A stretch of DNA of 64,000 nucleotides, taken from Sphingobacterium sp. UBA2700. Its GTDB lineage: Bacteria > Bacteroidota > Bacteroidia > Sphingobacteriales > Sphingobacteriaceae. Numbering within the stretch: the first letter of the stretch is position 1; every line of letters starts with the position of its first letter. Under the pieces are notes generated by a model, which ran no database searches, was not told the origin of the DNA, and worked only from the letters and a program-made list of their open reading frames with translations. A program made the position numbers and the translations under genes. Shown here piece after piece: positions 45,553 through 54,249 of the stretch. The DNA is taken from the NCBI GenBank assembly GCA_002354335.1, contig DELI01000033.1:134571-198570 (forward strand), written 5' to 3'.

Positions 45553-46536
45553 ATGCTGACATTCGCAGACTTTTTTGCCAAGAAGAAAATCGACATCAAA
45601 GCTTTAAAGAAAGCAGAGCCCTCTTTGTATCAGGAATTTGCGGAACATTATGAGTTGATGGGCGAGAAGAGTTTCGACCACAGCAAGAAGTTCTGGTTCA
45701 ATAGACTTCGAAAAAGCTATCTTCTTGCGGAGGAAGCTATCCCTACGCCCTCAGCAGCAAAAGCAGCTCCTGCATCCAGCGAAACAGCGAGCAAGTCCGA
45801 GACGGCAGCAACGAAGCCTGCAGGATTCCGTCCGAAGTTTAAAGCGGCAAGCGCCGCTACGGCAGAAGCAAAGCCTATAGAAGCGGAGGAAAATAAAGAC
45901 GTGCCAGCAGCGCCAAAACCTGCCGGATTTCAACCCAAATTCCGTCCTAAAGTAGCTGCAGCGGCAAAGCCTGTTGAAGAGAAAACCGAAGAGGCAGCGA
46001 AAGAAGAAACAAAACCCGCAGCACCAAGCGGTTTCAAGCCACGCTTTAAAGCGGCCAACCTTCCTAAAAAAGTAGAAGAAAGCCCAACAGAAGAAACCAA
46101 GACAGCAAGCGATTCGCCCGCAGCAGAGACAGAAGGTAAACCTGTTACTACGAAGCCCGTAGGCTTCAAGCCTCGCTTTAAAGCTGCCAATCCACCAAAA
46201 GCCGTTGAGCCCGGTACTGAAACAGCAGTCCCTGCAATTGAGCCTCCTGCTTCCGAAAAAGAAGAGGAACCTATCCCTGCTGCAAAACCTAAAGGCTTCA
46301 CGCCCCGGTTTAAAGCAGGATTGACGAAAACAACGGCGAGTCCTGAGACCACATCTACCCAACCTAGCCCAGACGTCCAAGATCAGCAGGCGGCGGAAAA
46401 ACCGCAAACGCCCGATACGGAATCAAGCGAAGAAAGCGTTACTATAGCAGCGAAGCCTAGAGGCTTCACGCCGCGCTTCAAAGCAAAGAAAACAGCTGAG
46501 GAAGGAAAAGATTCTCCTACAGATGATGCTTCTTAA
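45553..46536 (+). CDS. Unknown protein with six KPxGFxPRFKA repeats
   Basis: Taking the ATG at 45553 gives 327 residues; an earlier ATG at 45520 adds eleven residues upstream of the compact domain. Residues 1-60 form a basic, helical, apparently folded head (MLTFADFFAKKKIDIKALKK, GEKSFDHSKKFWFNRLRKSYLL). The rest is Ala/Pro/Glu/Lys-rich and disordered, with six short motifs of the form P-x-GF-x-P-(K/R)-F-(K/R) at about residues 91, 125, 160, 204, 248 and 304. There is no signal peptide, so it is cytoplasmic. I do not recognise the family; the motif looks like a multivalent docking peptide. It follows yebC after a terminator. Confidence 0.8.
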   Translation: MLTFADFFAKKKIDIKALKKAEPSLYQEFAEHYELMGEKSFDHSKKFWFNRLRKSYLLAEEAIPTPSAAKAAPASSETASKSETAATKPAGFRPKFKAASAATAEAKPIEAEENKDVPAAPKPAGFQPKFRPKVAAAAKPVEEKTEEAAKEETKPAAPSGFKPRFKAANLPKKVEESPTEETKTASDSPAAETEGKPVTTKPVGFKPRFKAANPPKAVEPGTETAVPAIEPPASEKEEEPIPAAKPKGFTPRFKAGLTKTTASPETTSTQPSPDVQDQQAAEKPQTPDTESSEESVTIAAKPRGFTPRFKAKKTAEEGKDSPTDDAS

Positions 46537-46589
46537 TTCGAACTATCCAATATTTTTATATTTTTACAGACCTAATCAATACATAAGTT

Positions 46590-47333
46590 ATGTTAAAAGA
46601 AGAAAGACAGGCATTTATTATCCATCAAATTAATATCCACAATAAAGTACTTTCATCTGATCTAAGTGTACAGCTTAATGTTTCGGAGGATACGATTCGT
46701 AGAGATTTAAATGAGTTAGCGGAAAGCGGGCAAGTACTGAAGGTATATGGAGGTGCATTATCCAAGTCTTTCCACTACCCTTTCCAGGAAAACAATGTCT
46801 ATGCAAAAGAGGCAAAGAAAGAAATTGCCAGCAAAGCGATCTCTTTAATACAGAGCGGCATGACCGTACTAGTTGGTGGTGGTACCAGTATGATCGAACT
46901 AGCACGCTTGATGCCGAAAGACATACAATGTACTTTTTTCGCCATCAGCCCTTTAGTTGCTTTGGAACTTGCTGAGAAAGAAAATCTAGAAGTCATTCTG
47001 TTAGGCGGGCATCTATCTAGAAATACCAATATTGTTTCGGGTTCACAGGTGATCAATGCCTTATCAGAAATCAAAGTCGATCTTTGTTTATTAGGAACTA
47101 ACAGTTTATCTGTTGAAGAAGGCATCACAGATTCTGACTGGGAGGTTGTGCAGATTAAGAAAGCGATGATTAAATGCTCGAAGAAATTAGGCGTATTGAG
47201 CATCGTAGAAAAGCTGAATTCCAATCAGAAGATGCGTGTAGCGCCATTGCGCGATATCAACTACCTGATTACCGATCTAGACCCCAATCATCCAAGTTTA
47301 AAAGAGTTCAGAAACCAAGTAACGGTCATCTAA
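46590..47333 (+). CDS. DeoR/GlpR family transcriptional regulator
   Basis: A 247-residue sugar-phosphate-responsive repressor. The N-terminal helix-turn-helix is KVLSSDLSVQLNVSEDTIRRDLNELAESGQV (18-48). The C-terminal sensor domain has GGGTSMIELARLMP and LGTNSLSVEEGITDSDWEVVQIKKAM, the region that binds phosphorylated sugar. It stands alone, 54 nt after the repeat-protein gene. Its target cannot be read from the neighbours; nothing adjacent looks like a sugar kinase. Confidence 0.94.
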   Translation: MLKEERQAFIIHQINIHNKVLSSDLSVQLNVSEDTIRRDLNELAESGQVLKVYGGALSKSFHYPFQENNVYAKEAKKEIASKAISLIQSGMTVLVGGGTSMIELARLMPKDIQCTFFAISPLVALELAEKENLEVILLGGHLSRNTNIVSGSQVINALSEIKVDLCLLGTNSLSVEEGITDSDWEVVQIKKAMIKCSKKLGVLSIVEKLNSNQKMRVAPLRDINYLITDLDPNHPSLKEFRNQVTVI

Positions 47334-47336
47334 GCC

Positions 47337-48455
47337 TTACTTTTGTTCCTGTCTAAATTTATACCGAATGGCTCTTTCAACGAGCCATTTGTTGCTTTCA
47401 ATAAACATGTTATGCCAAATCATATTGTAATCAATACTTTTATTGAACAATACCCTTTTCGCATGCTTCAACATATTCTTCAAGCTATATTTCGCTAATC
47501 CATTGAAAGGTTTCGCATAGTATGTCGCATGGTGCTGCTCCCAATCGCGCACAGCGGCTTCATTCACATAATCAATATAGGAGGAAGCATTTAGCTTCTC
47601 ATTGAGGTTCTTCAGCCAAGTCGCAGAAACCGACTCCTCCTCCAATTCTACGCGTGTCCCTGTTTTCTTAACCACCTGGAAGTCATAAGCAACGCATTCC
47701 TTGTTTTGGAAGTCTAAGGTCAACACCGCACCAAGATTCCACTGTGGATGATTGCTTGGGTAATCAAAGTAAAAATTCCCTAGGCTATAACAAATCAGTT
47801 TGCCCTTGTATTCTTCAATTCCCTGCATCACATGCGGGTGATGGCAGATTACCGCATCAGCGCCTAAATCCACCAAACGACGATAGCGAGCACGCCATTC
47901 CGGAATCGGCACGTCCAATAGCTCTACTCCTGCATGCACCTGCACAATCAAAACGTCGACCATTTTCTTGTAGCGCTGTATATCCTCTTGCACCCTTGGG
48001 CTATTGACCCAAGCATGCCCCGCTTCCCGGTCACCATTTAACGCCCCATAACCATTCTCGCCATACGCCAAAAACCCATATTTCACATCGTCGAAGGTCT
48101 GCACTAAAATATCATAAGCATCCTCTTCCGTTCCTACGCCCAGGGTTGCGTCATGTGGAAAAGCTTCCATGGTATGTAATAAGCCCTCGATCCCATAATC
48201 ATAGATGTGATTATTCGCCATCGGAAACAGGTTGAATCCCGAAGCGATCAGCCAATCCGCCGCTAGCGGATTCTGTGCAACCAAAGGACCGGTCTTTGCA
48301 ATAGGGCTACCAAAGCCCTGCAAAGGTGCTTCCACATTGCATGAACGAATATCGGCAGAGAATAACAAAGCCTTTAATTCTTCCGACAGTTCAGGCTCCG
48401 TCTGCAACACGGCGTCGCCGACGAATAGAAATCTATGCTGGGCTGATGCTTGCAT
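47337..48455 (-). CDS. CapA/PgsA-type metallophosphoesterase-like protein
   Basis: A 372-residue CapA-fold protein related to those needed for capsular poly-gamma-glutamate. Motifs are FVGDAVL (11-17), SCNVEAPL (38-45), MANNHIYDYG (79-88), VHAGVE (173-178), CHHPHVMQG (204-212) and YSLGNF (223-228), the metal-binding set of the calcineurin-like superfamily. No signal peptide or anchor is obvious. It overlaps the upstream asparagine-synthase-like gene by 23 nt, so expression is coupled. Its place at the end of a polysaccharide operon points to a role in making or attaching a surface polymer. Confidence 0.9.
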   Translation of the reverse strand: MQASAQHRFLFVGDAVLQTEPELSEELKALLFSADIRSCNVEAPLQGFGSPIAKTGPLVAQNPLAADWLIASGFNLFPMANNHIYDYGIEGLLHTMEAFPHDATLGVGTEEDAYDILVQTFDDVKYGFLAYGENGYGALNGDREAGHAWVNSPRVQEDIQRYKKMVDVLIVQVHAGVELLDVPIPEWRARYRRLVDLGADAVICHHPHVMQGIEEYKGKLICYSLGNFYFDYPSNHPQWNLGAVLTLDFQNKECVAYDFQVVKKTGTRVELEEESVSATWLKNLNEKLNASSYIDYVNEAAVRDWEQHHATYYAKPFNGLAKYSLKNMLKHAKRVLFNKSIDYNMIWHNMFIESNKWLVERAIRYKFRQEQK

Positions 48456-49809
48456 TCCGTTTCTTTAATAAGGTTTCGATAGGTTTAATAGTAATATACG
48501 CAAAATAAGCCGCTAATAGGCCGTTCCTGGCGCCTAACAGCTTCAGCACGCCCTTCACCTTCGGCGTATGCATCAGCGTTTGGAAAACGCGCTCTTTCGC
48601 TCCAATATTAAGAATGCGCTGGTTAATCCAGTCCAGATATTCCGGCTTGATCAATTCGCGCAATAAAGATGCGTCTAAGGGCGCTAACTGTTCGTGCAGC
48701 AACGCATAATAGTTTAGCGAATTTTGGTAGGTATATTTATGTTTCTCCTCTTCGAAGAGTAAATTCTGTTTTCTAAAATAATCCCGCTGCCATGCGCGAT
48801 CTTGCTTTCGCTCTACCGGCAAATTTAACATCGCAAGCGCAATATCTTCTTCCACGAAGGGTGAATATCCCGGGAAGCCCATACGCGACGGTACAGCGAT
48901 TAAATACTGCAGCATCATCATCTTGGTCCGCATCGCTGTAACGATTCGGAAGTCCGGACTCTTCAGATGTTCCTTCTGTTTATCAAATAAAGTTTCGGCA
49001 AGACCTGTGTAGTCTACATTCATCGCCAACTTGGAATCCGCACTCATGCCATGGGTATAGCCTAAGGTGCGGTACTGACTAGCCGAGGTGATCTCCGGAA
49101 CCTTGACTGCACCAGCCCAGGCGTCACCGATGATACCGCTTAGTAGTCCCAATTTCGCCCGATTCTCCTTCGCCCGAATCTTCTCGTAAAACTCCATATG
49201 ATAGGTCCCCGAAGCGGCAACCGCCGGCCCGAACTGATCGTACCAATCGTCCATATAGATGTTGAACTGACCTAATGGAATCCGATGCCACTGCGTCCCT
49301 AAACGTTCTGACAGCAAACTAGCATATACTGACTCGCGCGAAGCGCCCTGATTAAACGAAGTACCATAGGTATAAGCATGAATACGAGATTTGTCATCGA
49401 TCAACACATTCATCAATCGCGAATCAAAGCCTCCGCTGGTAGGGATAAGGATGTTCTCTGAAAAACCGTTCGCCCAATTGTTCACCCGATGATGAATCAA
49501 TTGGAGAACATCATCCTCATGGGTTTCTTTTCCCAATTCGGCAGCAATGGCATCCGCACGCTCGCGTACCACTGGTTTTCCATCCTCCAGATAAAGACGT
49601 TGATTGGGCAACAAGAATTTCACATGTTTGACAGGGGTATGTCCGAATACGGAATAACCAAAGTCCAGATAAGCTGCTAACCCCTCCTGATCAATGTCCA
49701 GGTTGCCGTAGTCAATGACATCATTGATATCCAAACCATAGGCACCTGTTTTATCATGATAAAAAACAGTCTGATATCCAACCCAATTTCCTTGTGCAAC
49801 AAAATCCAT
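48433..49809 (-). CDS. Asparagine-synthase-like amidotransferase lacking the glutaminase cysteine
   Basis: A 458-residue protein with an asparagine-synthase type ATP-pyrophosphatase domain: P-loop LIPTSGGFDSRL (121-132) and YGTSFNQGASRESVYASLLSERLG. The N-terminus is short and starts MDFVAQ, with no Cys2 nucleophile, so it cannot use glutamine in the usual way; ammonia or an amine substrate would be needed. It sits between the flippase gene (5-nt gap) and capA-like gene (overlap). Such proteins in polysaccharide loci may amidate or ligate sugar-acid residues. The precise reaction is unknown. Confidence 0.85.
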   Translation of the reverse strand: MDFVAQGNWVGYQTVFYHDKTGAYGLDINDVIDYGNLDIDQEGLAAYLDFGYSVFGHTPVKHVKFLLPNQRLYLEDGKPVVRERADAIAAELGKETHEDDVLQLIHHRVNNWANGFSENILIPTSGGFDSRLMNVLIDDKSRIHAYTYGTSFNQGASRESVYASLLSERLGTQWHRIPLGQFNIYMDDWYDQFGPAVAASGTYHMEFYEKIRAKENRAKLGLLSGIIGDAWAGAVKVPEITSASQYRTLGYTHGMSADSKLAMNVDYTGLAETLFDKQKEHLKSPDFRIVTAMRTKMMMLQYLIAVPSRMGFPGYSPFVEEDIALAMLNLPVERKQDRAWQRDYFRKQNLLFEEEKHKYTYQNSLNYYALLHEQLAPLDASLLRELIKPEYLDWINQRILNIGAKERVFQTLMHTPKVKGVLKLLGARNGLLAAYFAYITIKPIETLLKKRNASISPA

Positions 49810-49814
49810 GAAAA

Positions 49815-51263
49815 CTATTTAGCAAATTTCTTTTTAAGCATGCCGAGCACCTCTAACCAAATGGCATTTCCGATCAGGTGATTGATGCCGACATAAACGA
49901 CTACGAATATAAGGCTTTGACAGATGATGAGCAGTAAATCGTGCGAAATAAGCTGAAAATAGAGGGGTAAATAGGCCAAAACCGCAGCGAAAATACTAAT
50001 GAGAAACGAGGGACCAAGATCTTTCATTTGCGAAAGGAAATGATAGCCATACACCCTGCCGCTCATCACGGTTGTCGCCAAATAGATCAGTATCCGCACA
50101 ACAACCTGTCCGTAAACAATATAAATGATCCCCTGTTTATAAGTCAACAATAGCGCGATTATCGCCAAGGAAAATTTAGCAACTTCCAAGCCGAGTGCAT
50201 ACTTCGAACGTCCTTTAATATTTAAGAAGTTGACATTCATATCTGCAAAGGAGATGAAGAAGCCTGCAAAACATAACCATTGAAAATATTCGACAGAAGG
50301 CAACCATTTATCCGTCGTGAAATAACTGAAAGCCGGTCTTGCCACTGCAATCGCCAAAAGGCTAACCGGCAGCAGCACAAAAGCCAAAGAAGACATGGAT
50401 TTCCTACAGGCATTTAAGAATCGTGGATAATCATCCTGTATGGGGGGTAGGGTAGATAAGGTTGTGCCCTGTATGATTGCCGAAATCATCATCCCCGGCG
50501 TCTCTCCCCATTTATTTCCGAAGTAATAATGGCCGGTTTCCTTAATCGTAAAGTGCTTCCCGATAAAGGAATAATACAGAGGCGATAGCGCCTTCCCCAT
50601 CATATTAGCGACCATAAAAGACAAGGAAAAAGAGGAATGATGCTTAAGCGAAGCCATAGACACCTGCGTGCTCAACTTCCAATTGCCCCAATACCATAAC
50701 ATGGCTGTCCGAAAAAGGGTATAGAGAACGGTCTGCAACAGCAAGGCCCAAACGCCAAAACCTGTTAATGCCAGAACAACGACAATAATCCCCGAAAAAA
50801 AGATGGCTAGCACATTGATTCTCGCAGTCACATTAAACTGGAAATTCTTTAGGATCTTCACATACTGTACAATTCCGAAGGCATGAATCAACAGCTGCAG
50901 GAACAGCACCCGCGCATAGAGCGCTAGATTAGGGATGCCATAATAATCCTCGATATAAGGTGCAGAGAAGAATAAAATCAGGTAGAAAAAGACACTGACG
51001 AATAGATTGAAAACGAACATGGTCGAATAATCCAGTTCGTCCACTTTCTTGGAACGTACTAAAGAAGTGGCGAGGCCACTATCCACAAACGCAGTAGCGA
51101 TCGTCGAGAAGATCATCAAAACACCAATTACCCCAAAATCCTCTTCATTTAAAATTCGGGAAGTGATGATCGTGACGAGGGTAACAATGATCTGATTACC
51201 AAAACGATCAAGGGCATTCCAGAAAAGGCCGTTGAGGGTGATGTTTTTTGTATTATCGCTCAT
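49815..51263 (-). CDS. Polysaccharide flippase (Wzx/RfbX type)
   Basis: A 482-residue multi-pass inner-membrane protein with about 12-14 hydrophobic helices. It has the start GLFWNALDRFGNQIIVTLVTIITSRILNEEDFGVIG and later HHSSFSLSFMVANMMGKALSPLYYSFIGKHF, typical of PST-type lipid-linked oligosaccharide flippases. It heads the flippase, asparagine-synthase-like, CapA-like operon and is divergent from the glycosyltransferase at 51386. A TAAATTTG box at 51280-51287 lies 16 nt before the start. Confidence 0.93.
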   Translation of the reverse strand: MSDNTKNITLNGLFWNALDRFGNQIIVTLVTIITSRILNEEDFGVIGVLMIFSTIATAFVDSGLATSLVRSKKVDELDYSTMFVFNLFVSVFFYLILFFSAPYIEDYYGIPNLALYARVLFLQLLIHAFGIVQYVKILKNFQFNVTARINVLAIFFSGIIVVVLALTGFGVWALLLQTVLYTLFRTAMLWYWGNWKLSTQVSMASLKHHSSFSLSFMVANMMGKALSPLYYSFIGKHFTIKETGHYYFGNKWGETPGMMISAIIQGTTLSTLPPIQDDYPRFLNACRKSMSSLAFVLLPVSLLAIAVARPAFSYFTTDKWLPSVEYFQWLCFAGFFISFADMNVNFLNIKGRSKYALGLEVAKFSLAIIALLLTYKQGIIYIVYGQVVVRILIYLATTVMSGRVYGYHFLSQMKDLGPSFLISIFAAVLAYLPLYFQLISHDLLLIICQSLIFVVVYVGINHLIGNAIWLEVLGMLKKKFAK

Positions 51264-51351
51264 GAATTTAAAAACTCATCAAATTTAGGAAAGATATTTG
51301 TACAGCATATAAAAAATACCAATATACGTAAGCATTGCGAGATTAACTCCA

Positions 51352-51359
51352 TATATTTG
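51352..51359 (+). promoter_or_regulatory. -7 box before the glycosyltransferase gene
   Basis: TATATTTG, an exact TAnnTTTG, ends 26 nt before the start at 51386. The nearest TTG (51335-51337) is only 14 nt away, short of the usual spacing. Confidence 0.35.
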
Positions 51360-51385
51360 AACCATATAGATAGTAAAACCCCTTC

Positions 51386-52309
51386 ATGTTAGCACCGATT
51401 GCACTATTTGTTTATAACAGACCCGTTCACACTAGAAAAACACTACAGGCTTTAGAAGCCAATAGACTGGCTGATCAGTCTGAAATCTACATCTTTTCCG
51501 ATGCTGCAAAGACGGCCGAGAATATCGACGATGTCAACAGCGTGCGCGCTATTATTCGGGAACCCTGGAAGTTTAAGCATATTTATATCATTGAACGTGG
51601 ACAGAATAAAGGTCTTGCCAATTCTGTTATCGACGGGGTAACACAGGTGCTGCAGAAACATGGGCGCATTATCGTATTAGAAGATGATTTGGAAACGTCC
51701 CGCTTTGCGCTGACTTATTTCAACTCGGCATTGAATCAATATGCCGAAAATGAGAAAGTGATGCAGATTGCAGGCTATATGTATCCTGTTAAGAATCCTA
51801 AATCGCTCCCCGAGTCTTTCTTCTTTCGGGTAGCCAGCAGCTGGGGATGGGCGACATGGGATCGTGCGTGGAAGCATTTCAACCCCGATATCGAAGAACT
51901 GACGAAAGATTTCAAACGCCGCGACATCAAAGCCTTTAGCGTAGATCATACCGAGAACTTCTGGAAACAGGTGAAGCAATTCAAAGCGGGGAAGATCAAC
52001 TCCTGGGCAATCCGCTGGTACCTATCGGTCTTTAATCAGCAAGGCCTGGTACTCTATCCGCGTAATTCTTATATTCAAAATACTGGAACTGACGGCTCCG
52101 GAACCCACTCCGATGTTGATCAAGTCTATAAAGTACAATTGGCGAAAACGACCATACGGAAGTACCCGACGATTGTAGAGGAAGATCCTATAGCGCTTTC
52201 GGAAATCAAGCACTTCTACAAGAATAGGAAAGGAACATTTTTCGAACGCTTAGCTCGATTCATCGAAAAGAAAATAAACCAACGGAAGGCTAAGAAAGCA
52301 ATGCGCTAG
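51386..52309 (+). CDS. Glycosyltransferase, GNT-I/GT-A like
   Basis: A 307-residue GT-A type enzyme. It begins MLAPIALFVYNRPVHTRKTLQALEAN, a pattern of this group, with the nucleotide-sugar/metal motif IIVLEDDLETS (95-105, Asp pair) and SWGWATWDRAWKHFN. No membrane segment is present. It likely adds a sugar to a lipid-linked surface polysaccharide. Its stop codon overlaps that of the convergent FkbM gene: both lie in the CTAG at 52306-52309. Confidence 0.9.
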   Translation: MLAPIALFVYNRPVHTRKTLQALEANRLADQSEIYIFSDAAKTAENIDDVNSVRAIIREPWKFKHIYIIERGQNKGLANSVIDGVTQVLQKHGRIIVLEDDLETSRFALTYFNSALNQYAENEKVMQIAGYMYPVKNPKSLPESFFFRVASSWGWATWDRAWKHFNPDIEELTKDFKRRDIKAFSVDHTENFWKQVKQFKAGKINSWAIRWYLSVFNQQGLVLYPRNSYIQNTGTDGSGTHSDVDQVYKVQLAKTTIRKYPTIVEEDPIALSEIKHFYKNRKGTFFERLARFIEKKINQRKAKKAMR

Positions 52310-52998
52310 CGCGTATCGGCACGCTTGAACACCAAGGTGCGCTTCGTTTTTCCGGCAAGTTCGTACCCTTTCTCATTCAGAAAGCGGTAAACCGCCGACT
52401 GGCTCAAGTCCTTAATGCTTAGCTCTTCCTCCACCAACACGAATATGGGCCTATAACGCTCCCAGTCGTTCGACTGCAATACGATATAGTCAAATCCCTC
52501 CGCATCGATGGAAAGAAAGTCAATCTCCTGCCCTTTCGGCAAATGCTTATCCAATACCTCCGAAAGCGGTAGTGTAGGAACGGGAATGCTTTTTATCAAA
52601 TGGTATTTTGCATTCAAGCCGTCTCGCTTCTCCGATATCTCCTGTGAAAAGCCGTTTAAGGCCGGCTCGTTGAAACAATAGTAGGTCAGCTCCTGCGGAC
52701 TCTCACTGATTCCAATGTTTAAATTCACATCCCGACGTCGGAAAAACTGAAACCATTTCATCGCTTCCGGTGATGGCTCAATATTAATCCCACGCCAGCC
52801 TTGTTTATAAAAAAACATCGTATTCGAAAAACGATAGGGATGGTGTGCACCGACGTCTACATAATAGCCTTTGTAGCGCTTGCGTGTTTCGTAAAAACTG
52901 CGGATGAGCATGTCCTCGCCCTCTTGTGAATAAGATCTGGAAAAGAAAAACTTATCGATCGGAAAGTATTTTAAAATGGTCTTTTTTAATGAGGGCAT
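52306..52998 (-). CDS. FkbM family methyltransferase
   Basis: A 230-residue SAM-dependent methyltransferase. The SAM-binding region is EGEDMLIRS and YYVDVGAHHPYRFSNTMFFYKQGWRGINIEPSPEAM; a later acidic loop DFLSIDAEGFDYIVLQS also fits. The family O-methylates sugars and polyketides; here a surface sugar is likely. It is convergent with the glycosyltransferase gene and has no terminator between them. Confidence 0.93.
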   Translation of the reverse strand: MPSLKKTILKYFPIDKFFFSRSYSQEGEDMLIRSFYETRKRYKGYYVDVGAHHPYRFSNTMFFYKQGWRGINIEPSPEAMKWFQFFRRRDVNLNIGISESPQELTYYCFNEPALNGFSQEISEKRDGLNAKYHLIKSIPVPTLPLSEVLDKHLPKGQEIDFLSIDAEGFDYIVLQSNDWERYRPIFVLVEEELSIKDLSQSAVYRFLNEKGYELAGKTKRTLVFKRADTR

Positions 52999-53094
52999 TC
53001 AGTTTACTGGTTTAACTTATTATATAACAGCAATAAGTTACAAATAGTATCTGGAAAGATAAAGAATGGAGCGTGTTTTAGTAGAATTCCTGTA

Positions 53095-53889
53095 CTACTT
53101 ATTTCTCTTCAACATCTGCTCATAATAAGGGGACTGCAAGGCCTCCCCTTTTAAATCCTCGAAATTCTTCAAATAGCGCTTATTCCCTTTATCCATATTC
53201 GATTGGAAGAACACAAAAAAGCTGCTGACTGCTTCATTTCCAAAGGAAGCCGTCAGCTTATCAAACTCGTTTAAAAATGCTTCATCCGCATTGGTATCCT
53301 GCTTATAAGCTTCAATCTGCTGATACTTCTCCTTGCTCGATGCATCCTTCTCATCTAAAGCTTTGTAATATACCTGGCTTAGCTCCTTGATTTTCGATTC
53401 CTTGCGAGCAATAAAGTCATGGTAAGCTTTCCAATAGGTTTCCGCAATCGCACAGCTGCTGCACTCTCCTAAATTTAAATTAACCTTTTCCACCTCGTTC
53501 ATTTCGATATCTTCAGCGCGAAGACCCTTATCAAAGGAAAATTTATAATCTGTTTGCTCCTTCGGATTGACATAGAATGTCTTGTTGACCAAGTACTGCG
53601 TGCCTAAGCCCTGCTGAAACTCCCGGTTCCGCAGATAATGATGCGGAATATAGGTTCTCGGCCAGCGCAGCATGACGATATACATATCCTCCGGCAGTCC
53701 CGAAATCGTAACGAAATCACCCACCGGCACGACGGTATCTAATATCTCTTGCCCCGTCATATAATGAGAGAACTGTATCCCTACAGAGTCCAGATCCAAA
53801 TTTTCGACAGCAAGACGTACATCAGAACCAGAAGATTGACAGGAAGTAAAAGAAATCCAACAGAGCAATACAAGCGAGAAAAAGCGCAT
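53095..53889 (-). CDS. Unknown lipoprotein with a CxxC motif
   Basis: The start at 53889 gives MRFFSLVLLCWISFTSC with lipid Cys17; the frame extends to 53928 but without a better start. The N-terminal ~110 residues (LDLDSVGIQFSHYMTGQEILDTVVPVG, GLPEDMYIVMLRWP) resemble the DUF4369 module that precedes TlpA-type redoxins, but no thioredoxin domain follows. The C-terminal part is helical and charged. A pair of cysteines (GECSSCA, Cys143/Cys146) may bind metal or form a disulfide. The family is not certain. It stands alone on the minus strand. Confidence 0.7.
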   Translation of the reverse strand: MRFFSLVLLCWISFTSCQSSGSDVRLAVENLDLDSVGIQFSHYMTGQEILDTVVPVGDFVTISGLPEDMYIVMLRWPRTYIPHHYLRNREFQQGLGTQYLVNKTFYVNPKEQTDYKFSFDKGLRAEDIEMNEVEKVNLNLGECSSCAIAETYWKAYHDFIARKESKIKELSQVYYKALDEKDASSKEKYQQIEAYKQDTNADEAFLNEFDKLTASFGNEAVSSFFVFFQSNMDKGNKRYLKNFEDLKGEALQSPYYEQMLKRNK

Positions 53890-54060
53890 TAAAAAAATCA
53901 ATAAATGGTTAAATCGCGAAAATACCATTGGAATACATCAGCATATTCTTAACTAATTTCGCTACACAAACTTAAAAATATTTCGCAAAAATAGAAATGC
54001 GATGCGACGATAATTTGCAGATAGCTTGTTCAAGGCTTACTCGTAACTTCGTCTGCTTAA

Positions 54061-54148
54061 AACCCTTTCACTCCCCTTTCAAACCCAATGTATAACCCAA
54101 TCAGAAGCGCTCCGAAAGGGCTTTGATTTGGGTTTAATTTGGGTATGT
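54061..54148. repeat. Intergenic 11-bp-periodic inverted repeat, copy C
   Basis: It contains AAACCCAATGT and ATAACCCAATC units at 11-bp spacing, the centre GCGCTCCGAAAGGGCTTTG, and inverted ATTTGGGTTTA and ATTTGGGTATG units on the right. The centre matches copy A (CTCCGAAAGGG-TTTGA) and the left end matches copy B (CACTCCCCTTTCA). Confidence 0.8.
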
Positions 54149-54217
54149 TTTGTGAGTGTCTTGAAGCAGTCCTAAATTTTGGCAGAATCCGGACGAATAT
54201 AATACCGCGATATTGCG

Positions 54218-54225
54218 TACTTTTG
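54218..54225 (+). promoter_or_regulatory. -7 box before the GT2 gene
   Basis: TACTTTTG fits TAnnTTTG and ends 24 nt before the ATG at 54250. No -33 TTG at the right distance is visible, and repeat copy C lies upstream. Confidence 0.4.
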
Positions 54226-54249
54226 TATTTTGAAATTCGGGACATCAGT

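Larger units (their letters stand above)
53929..54249. other. Divergent intergenic region with a repeat
   Basis: It separates the lipoprotein gene from the glycosyltransferase gene. It contains CAAACTTA and CAAAAATA (-7 boxes on the minus strand, 53967-53974 and 53986-53993), repeat copy C at 54061-54148, and TACTTTTG (54218-54225, plus) 24 nt before the glycosyltransferase start. Confidence 0.6.

Noticed and set aside
45751..46407. Long open frame on the minus strand opposite the repeat protein
   Set aside because: It is explained by the low-complexity Ala/Pro/Lys codons of the plus-strand gene; the translation is Cys/Arg/Phe-rich without any domain.
54139..54249. Upstream extension of the GT2 glycosyltransferase
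   Set aside because: It reads through the repeat and the promoter box; the conserved fold begins at 54250.
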